NCBI RefSeq assembly: GCF_002531935.1
Contig: NZ_NWSV01000004.1
Span: 310,001-374,000, forward strand
Direction: 5' to 3'
Source of the DNA: Rhizobium chutanense
Lineage (GTDB): Bacteria; Pseudomonadota; Alphaproteobacteria; Rhizobiales; Rhizobiaceae
Length of the DNA stretch: 64,000 bases
The notes beneath the pieces were generated by a model. The model saw nothing but the letters and a program-made list of their open reading frames with translations. It was not told where the DNA came from and searched no databases. Positions 34,404-43,531 of the stretch are shown here, piece after piece (position 1 is the first letter of the stretch; each line of letters opens with the position of its first letter). The position numbers and the translations under genes are program-made.

Positions 34404-35240
34404 TCAAAGCGACCAGAGGCGCTGCGCATTGGCGAAAAGCAGCTTGGAACGCTCCGTCTCGCTGCTGGAGGAAAGCATGGCATGGGTCGCCGCGACCCAG
34501 GTGGAAAGGCCGCCGCCGAGCGTGCAGACCGGCCAGTCGCTGCCCCAGACGACACGATCCCAGCCGAAGCTTGCAGTCACATGCTCGATATAGGGCCGCA
34601 GCGTCTCAGCCGTCCAGCTCTCGGCATCGGCATAGGCGACGACGCCGGAGATCTTGCAGACGACGTTCGGCCGGCGGGCAATCTCCGATAAGCCGGCTTT
34701 CCATGGCGCGAAGGCATCGGAGCGGATATCCGGCACGCCGCAATGGTCGAGGACGAATTGCACATCCGGCGCGAGATCGACGAGGGCGGTGACGCGGCTC
34801 GCCTGGTGCGGCAGTGTGCAGAGGTCGAAGGTCAGGCCGCTGCCGCCGATGCGCCGGATATTTTCGCGAAACAGGACGCCTTCGGAAACCTCGTCCGGCA
34901 CCACATGCAGCACGCGGCGGAAACCCTTGACGAACGGATCGGCCTTCTGCCGCTCGAGATAGGCGGGAAAACCTTGCTCTTCCGGCCGGCACGAGACGAT
35001 GGCGCCGACCAGCAGACTGCCTGCCTTTTTGGCAATGCTTGCCACGTGATCGGTCTCGGCCTGCATGGCGGCGGGATCGACATCGACCTCCATGTGAAGC
35101 GCCGCGGTGATACCACAGCGCCGGGCCTCGGCCGCATAGGTCTCGTAGAGGAAATCATGATCGAGAGCGGGCGCCTGGGAGAGCCAGGGATAGGGCAGCG
35201 CCGAACGATCGACGATATGCAGATGGGTGTCGATAAACAC
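34404..35240 (-). CDS. Amidohydrolase-family lactonase, probably L-fuconolactonase
   Basis: A 278-residue amidohydrolase of the 2-pyrone-4,6-dicarboxylate/fuconolactonase type. It begins MFIDTHLHIVDRSALPYPWL with the HxH metal motif, and has VLDHCGVPDI, NVVCKISGV and RVVWGSDWPVCTLGGG with the late Asp. Such proteins hydrolyse sugar lactones. The cluster with an IclR regulator, a keto-deoxy-sugar-acid-type SDR and an L-fuconate dehydratase-like enolase supports L-fucono-1,5-lactone or a similar 6-deoxy-sugar lactone. Confidence 0.75.
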   Translation of the reverse strand: MFIDTHLHIVDRSALPYPWLSQAPALDHDFLYETYAAEARRCGITAALHMEVDVDPAAMQAETDHVASIAKKAGSLLVGAIVSCRPEEQGFPAYLERQKADPFVKGFRRVLHVVPDEVSEGVLFRENIRRIGGSGLTFDLCTLPHQASRVTALVDLAPDVQFVLDHCGVPDIRSDAFAPWKAGLSEIARRPNVVCKISGVVAYADAESWTAETLRPYIEHVTASFGWDRVVWGSDWPVCTLGGGLSTWVAATHAMLSSSSETERSKLLFANAQRLWSL

Positions 35241-35342
35241 GCTCTTCTCCTCCAGGGGTGTTTTGCGGCAACCTATCTCTGGTGAATGGATTGTTCAAAT
35301 AGAAATTTCTCGTACCGGTGGCTGCCCCTCACCCTAACCCTC

Positions 35343-35361
35343 TCCCCGTAAAAGACGGGGA
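35343..35361. repeat. Palindromic dispersed-repeat-like hairpin
   Basis: TCCCCGT (35343-35349), AAAAG, ACGGGGA (35355-35361) within a G/C-strand-biased stretch (CCCTCACCCTAACCC before, AGGGGGG after). A related hairpin lies at 56906-56923. These resemble short rhizobial palindromic repeats between genes. The whole 35241-35516 gap has no convincing gene. Confidence 0.55.
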
Positions 35362-35516
35362 GGGGGGACGTGCCCTGCGAAAGGCTGGTGGGGACGGAGA
35401 GGTCGCGGCTTGGTCCCTTCGCCCCGCGAGCGGGGGTCCGAAGGACGGGTCGAGACCCGTGGCTCGACCCCGGTCGGTGCCGGCAGGCGGATGAGGGGCC
35501 GGCATCACAGTCGTCA

Positions 35517-36302
35517 TCACCCGGAATTCGCCACATCCGCCCCGGCCAACAGCGAAAGCTGGGCGGCGGCCTTCTGCACCAGCATCACCGCCTGGGTGAT
35601 ATCGGGCGCGGACGGCGCATTGACGAGCGCGATGAAAGGGCAGGTGAGGGCGGCGATGCAGCGGCGGTCCGGCCCGAGGACGGGTGCGGAAAGATTGTAG
35701 ACGCCCGATGTCTGGGCGCTCGCCATCATCTCGTAGCCGCGCTCGCGGATCTGGTCGAGGCGATCGTAGAATTCCGGCCCGAGTTCGATATCGGCGCGGC
35801 TGCGCACATGTTCGGAGATCATCATCTCCCGCTCCTCCGCGCTGCGGAAGGCGAGCAGCACATGCCCCGAACCGGTGTCGAACAGGCTGATATGAGCGCC
35901 GACGCGGATCGAGAACCCCCAGTAATCAGGCGCCTCCTGCTGGGCGATGACGACGGCAGCACCGCGGTCGAAGACGGCAAGATGATTGGCCTGGCGCGTG
36001 CGCTGGGCGAGCTCGCGCATCAGCGGCGTGGCATAGGAGGCAAGCCGGCGCACCGGCGCGTGCAATTGCGCAAGACCGAAGAGCTTCAGCGTCAGCGAAT
36101 AACGGTCGCCGTCCAGCCGGGTGACGTAACCGCGGCGCACCAGACGGTCGAGCATGCGGTAGAATTCATTGGGGCTGCGGTCGAGCCGCTTGGCGATTTC
36201 AGCCTGGGTGAGACCGCTGTCGACGCCGGCGAGCAATTCCAGAATATCGAGACCCTTGTCGAGCGCAGGGGCGCGGTAGCGGTCTGACTCGTCGGTCTCC
36301 AT
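35517..36302 (-). CDS. IclR-family transcriptional regulator
   Basis: A 261-residue regulator. The winged HTH is at about 10-75 (ALDKGLDILELLAGVDSGLTQAEIAKRLDRSPNEFYRMLDRLVRRGYVTRLDGDRYSLTLKLF), and the IclR effector domain at about 90-250 (LAVFDRGAAVVIAQQEAPDYWGFSIRVGAHISLFDTGSGHVLLAF). It diverges from the SDR/enolase genes across 387 bp containing a strong dyad (36387-36411). It is the likely controller of the sugar-acid cluster. Confidence 0.9.
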   Translation of the reverse strand: METDESDRYRAPALDKGLDILELLAGVDSGLTQAEIAKRLDRSPNEFYRMLDRLVRRGYVTRLDGDRYSLTLKLFGLAQLHAPVRRLASYATPLMRELAQRTRQANHLAVFDRGAAVVIAQQEAPDYWGFSIRVGAHISLFDTGSGHVLLAFRSAEEREMMISEHVRSRADIELGPEFYDRLDQIRERGYEMMASAQTSGVYNLSAPVLGPDRRCIAALTCPFIALVNAPSAPDITQAVMLVQKAAAQLSLLAGADVANSG

Positions 36303-36689
36303 TCCTTCCTCCTGTGAATATGGCTCTGCATATACGCAGAACCGCCGCCGGAAAAGGAAAAGTTTAGGCTTGCCTCTTGGCTAATCGTCTGTTTGTCTAT
36401 AAACAGACAAATCATCACTGAAAACGCTGGCGGGGCGGCGCGCGCGGCGAGAGTGCCGAAGGCGGCCAAGCGGCAAGATCACAAGCAGCCTGGCAGGGAG
36501 GAAGACAATGCAGCGCATGGGAACGATCCTGCGGGGGCATGCCTTGCCAGAGGCCGGTCGAAGCGCGCAAAGAAGACAGATGGCGGCGACAATGATGATG
36601 GAGCCATTCCGCTATCGCCACCAGCCTTCGTCAAAACATGAACTGCATTCCATCGCTCGGCGTAGACAATTCCAGAAAAGGCCCGTGAC
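36303..36689. other. Divergent control region between iclR and the SDR gene
   Basis: 387 bp without a supported gene. Besides the operator dyad at 36387-36411, the 36420-36690 part has open frames on both strands, but their composition (Arg/Ala/Pro-rich, no ribosome-binding site) looks like shadow coding. It may be a long leader of the SDR-fucD operon. Confidence 0.5.
36387..36411. promoter_or_regulatory. Overlapping inverted repeats, candidate IclR operator
   Basis: GTCTGTTT (36387-36394), 6 bp, AAACAGAC (36401-36408) is a perfect 8-bp dyad. TTTGTCT (36392-36398), 6 bp, AGACAAA (36405-36411) is a perfect 7-bp dyad overlapping it. They are 85 bp upstream of the iclR start and in the shared control region. 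Confidence 0.6.
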
Positions 36690-37424
36690 ATGACAAACAA
36701 ACTTTCCGGCAAGTCCGTTCTCATCACCGCCGCCGGCCAGGGCATCGGCCGGGCGACGGCGGCAGCCTTTGCCGCGGCCGGCGCCAAGGTCCACGCAACC
36801 GACATCAATACCGACGCGCTGGCGACGCTGGCGGCGCAAACCGGGGTTTCGACCCATCAGCTGAACGTGCTCGAAGAGGATGCGGTCAATGCCCTCGTCG
36901 CCGAGATCGGCGCGGTCGACGTGCTGTTCAACTGCGCCGGCTTCGTTCATGCCGGCTCGATCCTCGAGATGAAGGATTCCGATTTCGAATTCGCTCTCGA
37001 TCTCAACGTCAAGGCGATGATACGCACCATCCGGGCAGTGCTGCCCGGCATGCTCGAGCGCAAGGACGGGTCGATCATCAACATGGCCTCCGTCGCCTCC
37101 AGCATCAAGGGCGTGCCGAACCGCTTCGCCTATGGCGTCACCAAGGCGGCGGTGATCGGGCTGACCAAATCCGTCGCCGCCGATTATGTCGCCCAAGGCA
37201 TCCGTTGCAACGCCATCTGCCCCGGTACGGTGGAAAGCCCGTCGCTGCAGGATCGCATGCGCGCCCAGGGCGATTACGATGCGGCCCGCGCCGCCTTCAT
37301 CGCCCGCCAGCCGATGGGCCGGCTCGGCTCGCCAGAGGAGATCGCCGATCTCGCCGTCTATCTCGCCGGCGCCACCTATACCTCGGGTCAGGCAATCGCC
37401 ATCGACGGCGGCTGGACGATCTGA
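36690..37424 (+). CDS. SDR-family dehydrogenase, probably 2-keto-3-deoxy-L-fuconate dehydrogenase
   Basis: A 244-residue classical short-chain dehydrogenase. It has the NAD-binding TAAGQGIGRA motif (about 13-22), the adenine-pocket Asp in ATDIN, NCAGF, catalytic Ser in NMASVASS, Y-x3-K (YGVTKAA) and the C-terminal YTSGQAIAIDGGW. The closest recognisable type is DHRS6/keto-deoxy-fuconate dehydrogenase. It is followed 80 bp later by the fuconate dehydratase-like gene, supporting that role in non-phosphorylative 6-deoxy-sugar breakdown. Confidence 0.78.
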   Translation: MTNKLSGKSVLITAAGQGIGRATAAAFAAAGAKVHATDINTDALATLAAQTGVSTHQLNVLEEDAVNALVAEIGAVDVLFNCAGFVHAGSILEMKDSDFEFALDLNVKAMIRTIRAVLPGMLERKDGSIINMASVASSIKGVPNRFAYGVTKAAVIGLTKSVAADYVAQGIRCNAICPGTVESPSLQDRMRAQGDYDAARAAFIARQPMGRLGSPEEIADLAVYLAGATYTSGQAIAIDGGWTI

Positions 37425-37504
37425 CGTCAGCCGATGATACGGCCGGCAGCCCGCCGGCCGGCCACCGCCTTCGGCCCACACAATGATAATCGGGAGGAAC
37501 AACC

Positions 37505-38782
37505 ATGACCCGCATCACCGATCTCCGCGTCTTCGACCTCCGCTTTCCCACGTCGCAAAGCCTGGACGGATCCGATGCGATGAACCCCGATCCGGATTAT
37601 TCGGCCGCCTACGTCATTCTCGATACGGATGCATCAGGCCTTACCGGCCACGGCCTGACCTTCACCATCGGCCGCGGCAACGACATTTGCTGCATGGCGA
37701 TCGAGGCCATGCGCCACCTCATCGTCGGCGCCGACCTCGCCGAGGTGCTCGCCCATCCCGGCCGGTTCTGGCGGCACCTGACCAGCGACAGCCAGCTGCG
37801 CTGGATCGGCCCTGATAAGGGCGCCATTCATCTGGCGACCGGCGCCGTCGTCAACGCTGTCTGGGATCTGCTTGCCAAGCAGGCGGGAAAACCCGTCTGG
37901 CGGCTCGTCGCCGAAATGTCGCCGGAAGAGATCGCCGATATCGTCGACTATCGTTATCTCACCGACGTGCTGACCCGCGACGAGGCGATCGAGATCCTCA
38001 AGCGCGCCGAAGCCGGCAAGGCCGAACGCATCGCCATCCTCGAAAAAGAGGGTTACGCCTGCTACACGACCTCGGCCGGCTGGCTCGGTTATGAAGACGA
38101 GAAACTGCGCCGCCTCTGCCGCGAGGCGATCGACGCCGGCTTCAACCACATCAAGATGAAGGTCGGCCGCGACCTGGACGACGATATCCGCCGCTTGCGG
38201 ATCGCCCGCGAGGTGATCGGCCCCGATCGTTACCTGATGATCGACGCCAACCAGGTCTGGGATGTCGGCCAGGCGATCGACTGGGTCAAGGCACTGTCCT
38301 TTGCCAAGCCCTTCTTCATCGAGGAACCCACCAGCCCCGACGACGTCGCCGGCCACCGCAAGATCCGCCAGGCAATCAGCCCGGTAAAGGTCGCGACCGG
38401 CGAGATGTGCCAGAACCGCATCATGTTCAAGCAGTTCATCGCGGAGGGCGCGATCGATATTGTGCAGATCGATTCCTGCCGCATGGGCGGGCTGAACGAG
38501 GTCCTCTCCGTGCTGCTGATCGCCGCCAAATTCGGCCTGCCGGTCTGGCCGCATGCCGGCGGCGTCGGCCTCTGCGAATATGTGCAGCATCTGTCGATGA
38601 TCGATTATGTCGCCGTGTCGGGCACCAAGGACGGCCGCGTCATCGAATATGTCGATCATCTCCATGAACACTTCCTCGATCCCTGCCGGATCGAGAACGC
38701 CGCCTATATGCCGCCGACCCTGCCGGGCTTCTCCATCGAGATGAAACCGGCCTCGATCAGCAACTATACGTTCCGAGGGTAA
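37505..38782 (+). CDS. L-fuconate dehydratase (enolase superfamily)
   Basis: A 425-residue mandelate-racemase-type enolase. The catalytic KxK is in FNHIKMKVGRD (about 218-222), metal ligands are in MIDANQVWD, FIEEPTSPDD and GEMCQNR, and the catalytic His region is in WPHAGGVGLCEYVQHL. The length, the SAGWLGY segment before the KxK and the CIENAAYMPPTLPGFS-type tail match L-fuconate dehydratases (FucD). It dehydrates L-fuconate to 2-keto-3-deoxy-L-fuconate, the substrate of the SDR upstream. An L-fucose dehydrogenase, aldolase/hydrolase and transporter are not in the window. Confidence 0.88.
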   Translation: MTRITDLRVFDLRFPTSQSLDGSDAMNPDPDYSAAYVILDTDASGLTGHGLTFTIGRGNDICCMAIEAMRHLIVGADLAEVLAHPGRFWRHLTSDSQLRWIGPDKGAIHLATGAVVNAVWDLLAKQAGKPVWRLVAEMSPEEIADIVDYRYLTDVLTRDEAIEILKRAEAGKAERIAILEKEGYACYTTSAGWLGYEDEKLRRLCREAIDAGFNHIKMKVGRDLDDDIRRLRIAREVIGPDRYLMIDANQVWDVGQAIDWVKALSFAKPFFIEEPTSPDDVAGHRKIRQAISPVKVATGEMCQNRIMFKQFIAEGAIDIVQIDSCRMGGLNEVLSVLLIAAKFGLPVWPHAGGVGLCEYVQHLSMIDYVAVSGTKDGRVIEYVDHLHEHFLDPCRIENAAYMPPTLPGFSIEMKPASISNYTFRG

Positions 38783-39005
38783 GGAAACCTCGCCGTCCGC
38801 ATGTTAAATTCCTGATTTCGACAGTCTTTCTTGTCGACGATGGACTTCCAATCTGACAGGACTGCTCCAATTCTCTTGGAGGCGGCGAAGCTTGCTTTTT
38901 TTAGCTGTCGGGAATATTTTTGAAACGTGAATGTGGAGGGGGCTCTGCACCAGCAGGCCAGCAAATTTTATTGAACAGAAACAATAGAATGTTTGCGATC
39001 GAGCC

Positions 39006-41585
39006 ATGCCCAAGTTTCACGATGTCAGGAGACTGTGCGCTTATCTGCTGACCGCTGCGGCAATACTGCTGTCGGCCGGCATCGGGCATGCCGCCGTTAC
39101 GGAAGAGAGCGGGCGCCGCGTCGCCCTCGTCATCGGCAACTCGGTCTATAAGACGCTGCCCTCGCTCCCCAATCCCGCCAATGACGTCGAAGAGGTCGCG
39201 AGCACGCTGCGGGCGGCCGGTTTCGACGTGACGATCGGCGTTAATGTCGACCGCATCGGGCTCGAAGATACGGTGCGCCGCTTCCTGCGCTCGACCAGCC
39301 ATGCCGATGCCGGCCTGATCTATTATTCGGGCCACGGCATTCAGGTCGGCGGACAGAATTTCCTCGTGCCGGTCGATGCGACGCTGGAGACGCCCTATGA
39401 CGTCGAGACCCAGACCATGCCGCTCGACCTCATCCTGAACCACCTGAAACAGAATTCGCGGGTGCAGCTGATCTTCCTCGACGCCTGCCGCAACAATCCC
39501 TTCAACGCCCAGAAATTCTGGATGGCGGAAAAGCTGGAACCGGTCGGCGCCACCCGCGGCCTTGCGCGCATCGACAGCGATCTCGGCAGCCTGATCGCCT
39601 TTTCCACCGAGCCGGGCCAGGTGGCGCTCGATGGCGAGGGCGCGCTCAGCCCCTATTCCGAATCCTTCATCAAACGCGCCAGCGAACCCAACAAGGAAAT
39701 CCGCCAGGTCCTGACCGACGTGCGCCGCGACGTGATCGCCATGACCAACGGCAAGCAGGTCCCCTGGGAAAACTCCTCGCTGATGGACAGCTTCTATTTC
39801 ATTCCGGCGCCGCCGCCGCCGAGCGTCGAAGCGATGCAGCAGGTGAGCGTGCCGGAGGGTGCCGCCGCCACGAAGCTGCCGATCGCCCCACCGCATGACG
39901 AGACCGGCGCAGCACTGCTCGTCACCCTGAACCAGCTTCCCCAGACCGGCAAACTCAGCTTCGACGGCAAGCCGGTCGAACAGGGCGCCAAGATGCCGGT
40001 CGCGGCGCTGACGGCGCTGAGCTATGATTCAACCGGTGTCGCCGCCGGAACCGTCGGCCTGATCGGTTATACCGTCAGCGATCCCTATGGCCAGGCGACG
40101 CAGGGCGTCGTTGCCATTACCGTCTCGGCCGATGCCGGCGCCAAGCTCGCCCAGCTCGAACAGCAAAAACAGACAAGGCTTGCCGATGCGGATGCCTATC
40201 TGAAGACGCTGCCGCGCGACATCGACGCCATCATCGGCGTCGGACCTGTCGCCGCCGCTCTGCCTGAAGTCCCGGCATCGGCTGCGGAAATGACCTTCAA
40301 GGTGGCGGCCCTGCCCGACAAGGGCACGCTGCGGGCCGGAGACCGGGTGATCGGGCTCGGCCATGTGCTTGAAACCGCCGATATTGCGGCACTTTCCTAC
40401 GAGCCGCAGATCGGCACCGAAACCCAGCCTTTCGCCCTGACGCTGCAGGCCGCCAATGAAAATCTGCCGCCGGCCACCATCACCTTCAAGCCGGTGCTCG
40501 ACGCCTGCGACACCGCAGCCGCAGCCCCTCTCGACCTGCAGGGTGTGACTTCGGGCAAACTGCCAAACGAGATCGATCCGGCCATCGCGATGCCGGCCTG
40601 CACGGACGCAATAAAGACCTATCCTCAGGTGGCGCGTTTCGTCTACCAGCTCGGCCGCGCCCAGCTTGCCAACCGCGACACCAAGACGGCGTTCGCGACG
40701 ATCAAGAAGGCAATGGATGCCGGGCATATCCGGGCTATCTACGAGCTGTCGAGCCTTTACGAGTTCGGCGCCTCCGTTCCGCGTGATGCCGCCAAGGCAA
40801 GCGAGATCGCCAAGGGCGGTGCGGCCAAGGGTGATCCCTTTGCCCTGCACAGCTATGGCAAGGCGCTCTACTACGGCCGCGGCACCAAGGCCGATCAGCA
40901 GCTGGGTTTGCGCCTGATGCTGCAGGCCGCCGATCTCGGCCATACCTATGCGATGAATGAACTCGGCTATATCTTCCTGAACGGCGTCAACGTTCCGGCC
41001 GATCCGGAACGCGGCATCCGCTTCTACGAGGCCGGTGTCCAGCGCAACGACATCTATTCGCTGAACAATCTCGCGCTGGTCTACCGTTTCGGGAAAGGCG
41101 CTCCGGAAGACCTGCCGAAAGCGCTCGACCTTTTCACCCGGGCGGCAGAAGGCGGCCAGCCCTATGCCCCGACCAATCTCGGACGCATGTACCGGGACGG
41201 CATCGGCGTTACCGCCGACAAAGCGGAAGCGGTGAAGTGGCTGGAGATGGGCGCCGAACGCGGCGATTATTGGGGGGCGCTGGACCGCGGGATACTGGCG
41301 AAGGAAGACGCTGCGGACGCCGACGGCCTCGTCACGGCAGCACGTTATTTCGCGCTGGCGACCGCCATCAACATGCCGGGTAGCGGCGACCCGAAGAACC
41401 AGGCAACGGCGGCACTGAAGACCTTGCCGACTGCTGCAAAGAAGAAAGCGGAAGAGACCTTTGCCGCCGAGCTGACCGCTCAGGAGAAAAAGGCGCTTCC
41501 GAAAACCAAGTCGCTCGATGACAGGCTCGTTCAGCTCGCCAAGGCGACATGGGTCAAGCGAAATCCGAGGTACGATCTCTTCTAA
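39006..41585 (+). CDS. Exported orthocaspase (peptidase C14) with Sel1 repeats
   Basis: An 859-residue protein. A signal peptide (about 1-30, ending SAGIGHA) is followed by a caspase domain (about 35-265) with His110 in YYSGHGIQ and Cys161 in DACRNN, both intact. A middle region of about 270-540 contains repeated Ig/cadherin-like segments (LPQTGKLSFDGKPV, LPDKGTLRAGDRVIGLG). The C-terminal part carries Sel1-like repeats (about 590-760: AIYELSSLYEFGASVPRDAAKASEIAKGGAAKGDPFALHSYGKALYYG). Caspase-like bacterial enzymes usually cut after Arg/Lys. It heads a three-gene run with the S74 lipoprotein and ICMT-like protein, and is followed by further caspase genes at 49-53 kb. Confidence 0.88.
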   Translation: MPKFHDVRRLCAYLLTAAAILLSAGIGHAAVTEESGRRVALVIGNSVYKTLPSLPNPANDVEEVASTLRAAGFDVTIGVNVDRIGLEDTVRRFLRSTSHADAGLIYYSGHGIQVGGQNFLVPVDATLETPYDVETQTMPLDLILNHLKQNSRVQLIFLDACRNNPFNAQKFWMAEKLEPVGATRGLARIDSDLGSLIAFSTEPGQVALDGEGALSPYSESFIKRASEPNKEIRQVLTDVRRDVIAMTNGKQVPWENSSLMDSFYFIPAPPPPSVEAMQQVSVPEGAAATKLPIAPPHDETGAALLVTLNQLPQTGKLSFDGKPVEQGAKMPVAALTALSYDSTGVAAGTVGLIGYTVSDPYGQATQGVVAITVSADAGAKLAQLEQQKQTRLADADAYLKTLPRDIDAIIGVGPVAAALPEVPASAAEMTFKVAALPDKGTLRAGDRVIGLGHVLETADIAALSYEPQIGTETQPFALTLQAANENLPPATITFKPVLDACDTAAAAPLDLQGVTSGKLPNEIDPAIAMPACTDAIKTYPQVARFVYQLGRAQLANRDTKTAFATIKKAMDAGHIRAIYELSSLYEFGASVPRDAAKASEIAKGGAAKGDPFALHSYGKALYYGRGTKADQQLGLRLMLQAADLGHTYAMNELGYIFLNGVNVPADPERGIRFYEAGVQRNDIYSLNNLALVYRFGKGAPEDLPKALDLFTRAAEGGQPYAPTNLGRMYRDGIGVTADKAEAVKWLEMGAERGDYWGALDRGILAKEDAADADGLVTAARYFALATAINMPGSGDPKNQATAALKTLPTAAKKKAEETFAAELTAQEKKALPKTKSLDDRLVQLAKATWVKRNPRYDLF

Positions 41586-41609
41586 AACGGCGATCCGGGG
41601 GCGCCCCAC

Positions 41610-42251
41610 ATGACCAGAAAGCTCATCATCCGTGTTCTGCTTTGCTCGACTTTCCTCGCCGGTTCAGGCGCAATCCTGCAGAGCTGTATCTTCGATCCTG
41701 GCGCCAAGACGCTGTTTGCCAGTGAAGAGCCGGCCAGAACCGTCACCCCTGCCAAGCAAACCACGCCCGCCGCTAAAAAAAGAGTGGTCGCAAATACCAG
41801 CCAACCGGCGTTCGCCCGCTCTGAGAACAGTTCCAGCGGGAATTCCAGCTCTGGCGGTGGCGGCATGGGCGGCGGCTCCAGTTCCAGCAGCTCTTCCAGC
41901 TCGAGCAGTTCATCGAGCTCTTCCGGCGGCCCTTCCTGGTCCGATCGTCGCCTGAAGACCGATATCCGTCGGCTCGGCACCTCGGCTGAGGGCATCCCAG
42001 TCTATGCTTTCCGCTATATCTGGGGCGGCCCGCTCTTCGTCGGCACGATGGCGCAGGATCTCTTGGCGATCCGGCCTGAAGCTGTCATTGCGACAAGGTC
42101 GGGCTACTATATGGTCGACTATGGCAAGCTCGATATTGCGATGATCTCGCTGCCGGAGGACATGTCGTCCCTGACGGCTGCAGCAGCCATGGCGCTTGCG
42201 GCGCGGGCGGCACGGATAGGCTCTCCGGTCTCCGTCCAACCGGCAATCTGA
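41610..42251 (+). CDS. Lipoprotein-like protein with poly-Ser linker and S74 (intramolecular chaperone) domain
   Basis: A 213-residue protein. An N-terminal export signal ends ILQSC, a possible lipobox (Cys26). A Gly/Ser linker with a run of about 18 serines (about 90-107) follows. The C-terminal part (WSDRRLKTDIRRLGTSAEGIPVYAFRYIWGGPLFVGTMAQDLLAIRPEAV) matches the S74 chaperone domain best known from phage endosialidase and tail-fibre proteins, including the DRRLKTDI motif with the catalytic-type Ser/Lys surroundings. It starts 24 bp after the orthocaspase. An envelope-anchored S74 domain beside a caspase is unusual. Confidence 0.75.
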   Translation: MTRKLIIRVLLCSTFLAGSGAILQSCIFDPGAKTLFASEEPARTVTPAKQTTPAAKKRVVANTSQPAFARSENSSSGNSSSGGGGMGGGSSSSSSSSSSSSSSSSGGPSWSDRRLKTDIRRLGTSAEGIPVYAFRYIWGGPLFVGTMAQDLLAIRPEAVIATRSGYYMVDYGKLDIAMISLPEDMSSLTAAAAMALAARAARIGSPVSVQPAI

Positions 42252-42268
42252 TTGAGAAAGCTGCGCGC

Positions 42269-43531
42269 GTGCCGATCTCGCAGGACAGGGATATCGTGGC
42301 CGGCAGCTCTCTCGTCAGCCAGGCTGCGACCCTTGCCGGCGTTCTCGCCGGCATCGCGCTGTCGGACTATCTGCAGCTTGAGCCCGGCATGGCGATGGCG
42401 CTTGCCGTCATCTGCCTTCTCCTCGCGTGGGTCGTGGTCGAGGGCACACCGGCCGCCCGTCAAGCCTGGGCATCGCGGGAAAGACGCAACGAGGCTCCTG
42501 CCATCTTCTGGCGGCGCATCGGAACCAAGCTCGTCGGCCTTGCCGCGCTCCTTGGCGCGGTCGTCATTGCCTGTTCGGTCTTTCCGTTTTTCACGCAGTC
42601 GTCCGCGGTCCAATGGGTTGTCGAAGCCAGCCATACGACCGTCCCCCTTTCCATCGCCCTGGCGATTGCCACCATTGTCTACGTCGCGGTTACCGATCTG
42701 ATCGCCAGGCAGCCCGACGATTATCTCCATCAGGCCGGGCGTGCGGTGCTGATGCAGGATTTTCGCGAAGAGGACGTGCTCTTCGCACTGCGCCTGCTCG
42801 CGATCAAATGCTTCTTTCTCGTGCTGATGTTTTCGAGCGGCATGGCCGCGCTTGCCGATCTGGCCGACAAGCCGGCCTGGACCTTTCCTCCATTGTCAGC
42901 AGCCTGGTTCGAAGGCTGGGCGCGGCTTGTCTTTCTTGTCGACGTCATCCTTGCAGCCGGCGGCTACATCGCCACCTTCAAGCTTTTCGGCTGGCATGTC
43001 AGGGCGACGGAGACGACGGCGCTCGGCTGGCTCGTCTGCCTCATCTGTTACGAGCCGTTCTTCCCGGCGATCTCGCATGCCTTCGTGCCTTATGGCGATG
43101 GGCCGGGCTGGGAGAGCGTGATCCGGGAGGGATCGGCCGTCTTCATCCTCTGGAGCGGTGCGATGCTGTTCTGCACCCTGATCTATGTCTGGGCGACCAT
43201 CGCCTTCGGGCCACGTTTTTCCAACCTCACCCATCGCGGCATCATCACCTCGGGCCCCTATCGCTTCATCAAACATCCGGCCTATGTCGCCAAGAACATG
43301 GCCTGGTGGCTGTTTGCGGCCCCGAGCTTCGTCGCCAGCGGCCTAACGGAAGGACTTGCCCGGGCCGGCATGCTGGCGATCGTCAGTCTTATCTACCTCA
43401 TGCGTGCCCGTGCCGAAGAGCGCATGCTGAGCCGCGATCCCGCGTATCGGGACTATGCCGCGAGCATTGCCTCGCATGGGCTTCTGGCGATGGCGAAGCG
43501 GCGGCTGGCGCCGACAGCGCCGCGCGTCTGA
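42269..43531 (+). CDS. Multi-pass membrane protein with isoprenylcysteine methyltransferase-like C-terminus
   Basis: A 420-residue membrane protein with about nine hydrophobic segments. The C-terminal ICMT/PEMT-like motif is clear: THRGIITSGPYRFIKHPAYVAKNMAWW (about 325-350) and RARAEERMLSRDPAYRDYAA (about 380-400), which in the family bind SAM and the lipid substrate. It starts with GTG 42269, 17 bp after the S74 gene. Bacterial members may methylate lipids or membrane proteins. The substrate is unknown. Confidence 0.75.
   Translation: MPISQDRDIVAGSSLVSQAATLAGVLAGIALSDYLQLEPGMAMALAVICLLLAWVVVEGTPAARQAWASRERRNEAPAIFWRRIGTKLVGLAALLGAVVIACSVFPFFTQSSAVQWVVEASHTTVPLSIALAIATIVYVAVTDLIARQPDDYLHQAGRAVLMQDFREEDVLFALRLLAIKCFFLVLMFSSGMAALADLADKPAWTFPPLSAAWFEGWARLVFLVDVILAAGGYIATFKLFGWHVRATETTALGWLVCLICYEPFFPAISHAFVPYGDGPGWESVIREGSAVFILWSGAMLFCTLIYVWATIAFGPRFSNLTHRGIITSGPYRFIKHPAYVAKNMAWWLFAAPSFVASGLTEGLARAGMLAIVSLIYLMRARAEERMLSRDPAYRDYAASIASHGLLAMAKRRLAPTAPRV

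Noticed and set aside
36393..36641. 82-codon plus-strand frame in the iclR-SDR control region
   Set aside because: No ribosome-binding site, begins inside the operator dyad and has low-complexity composition.
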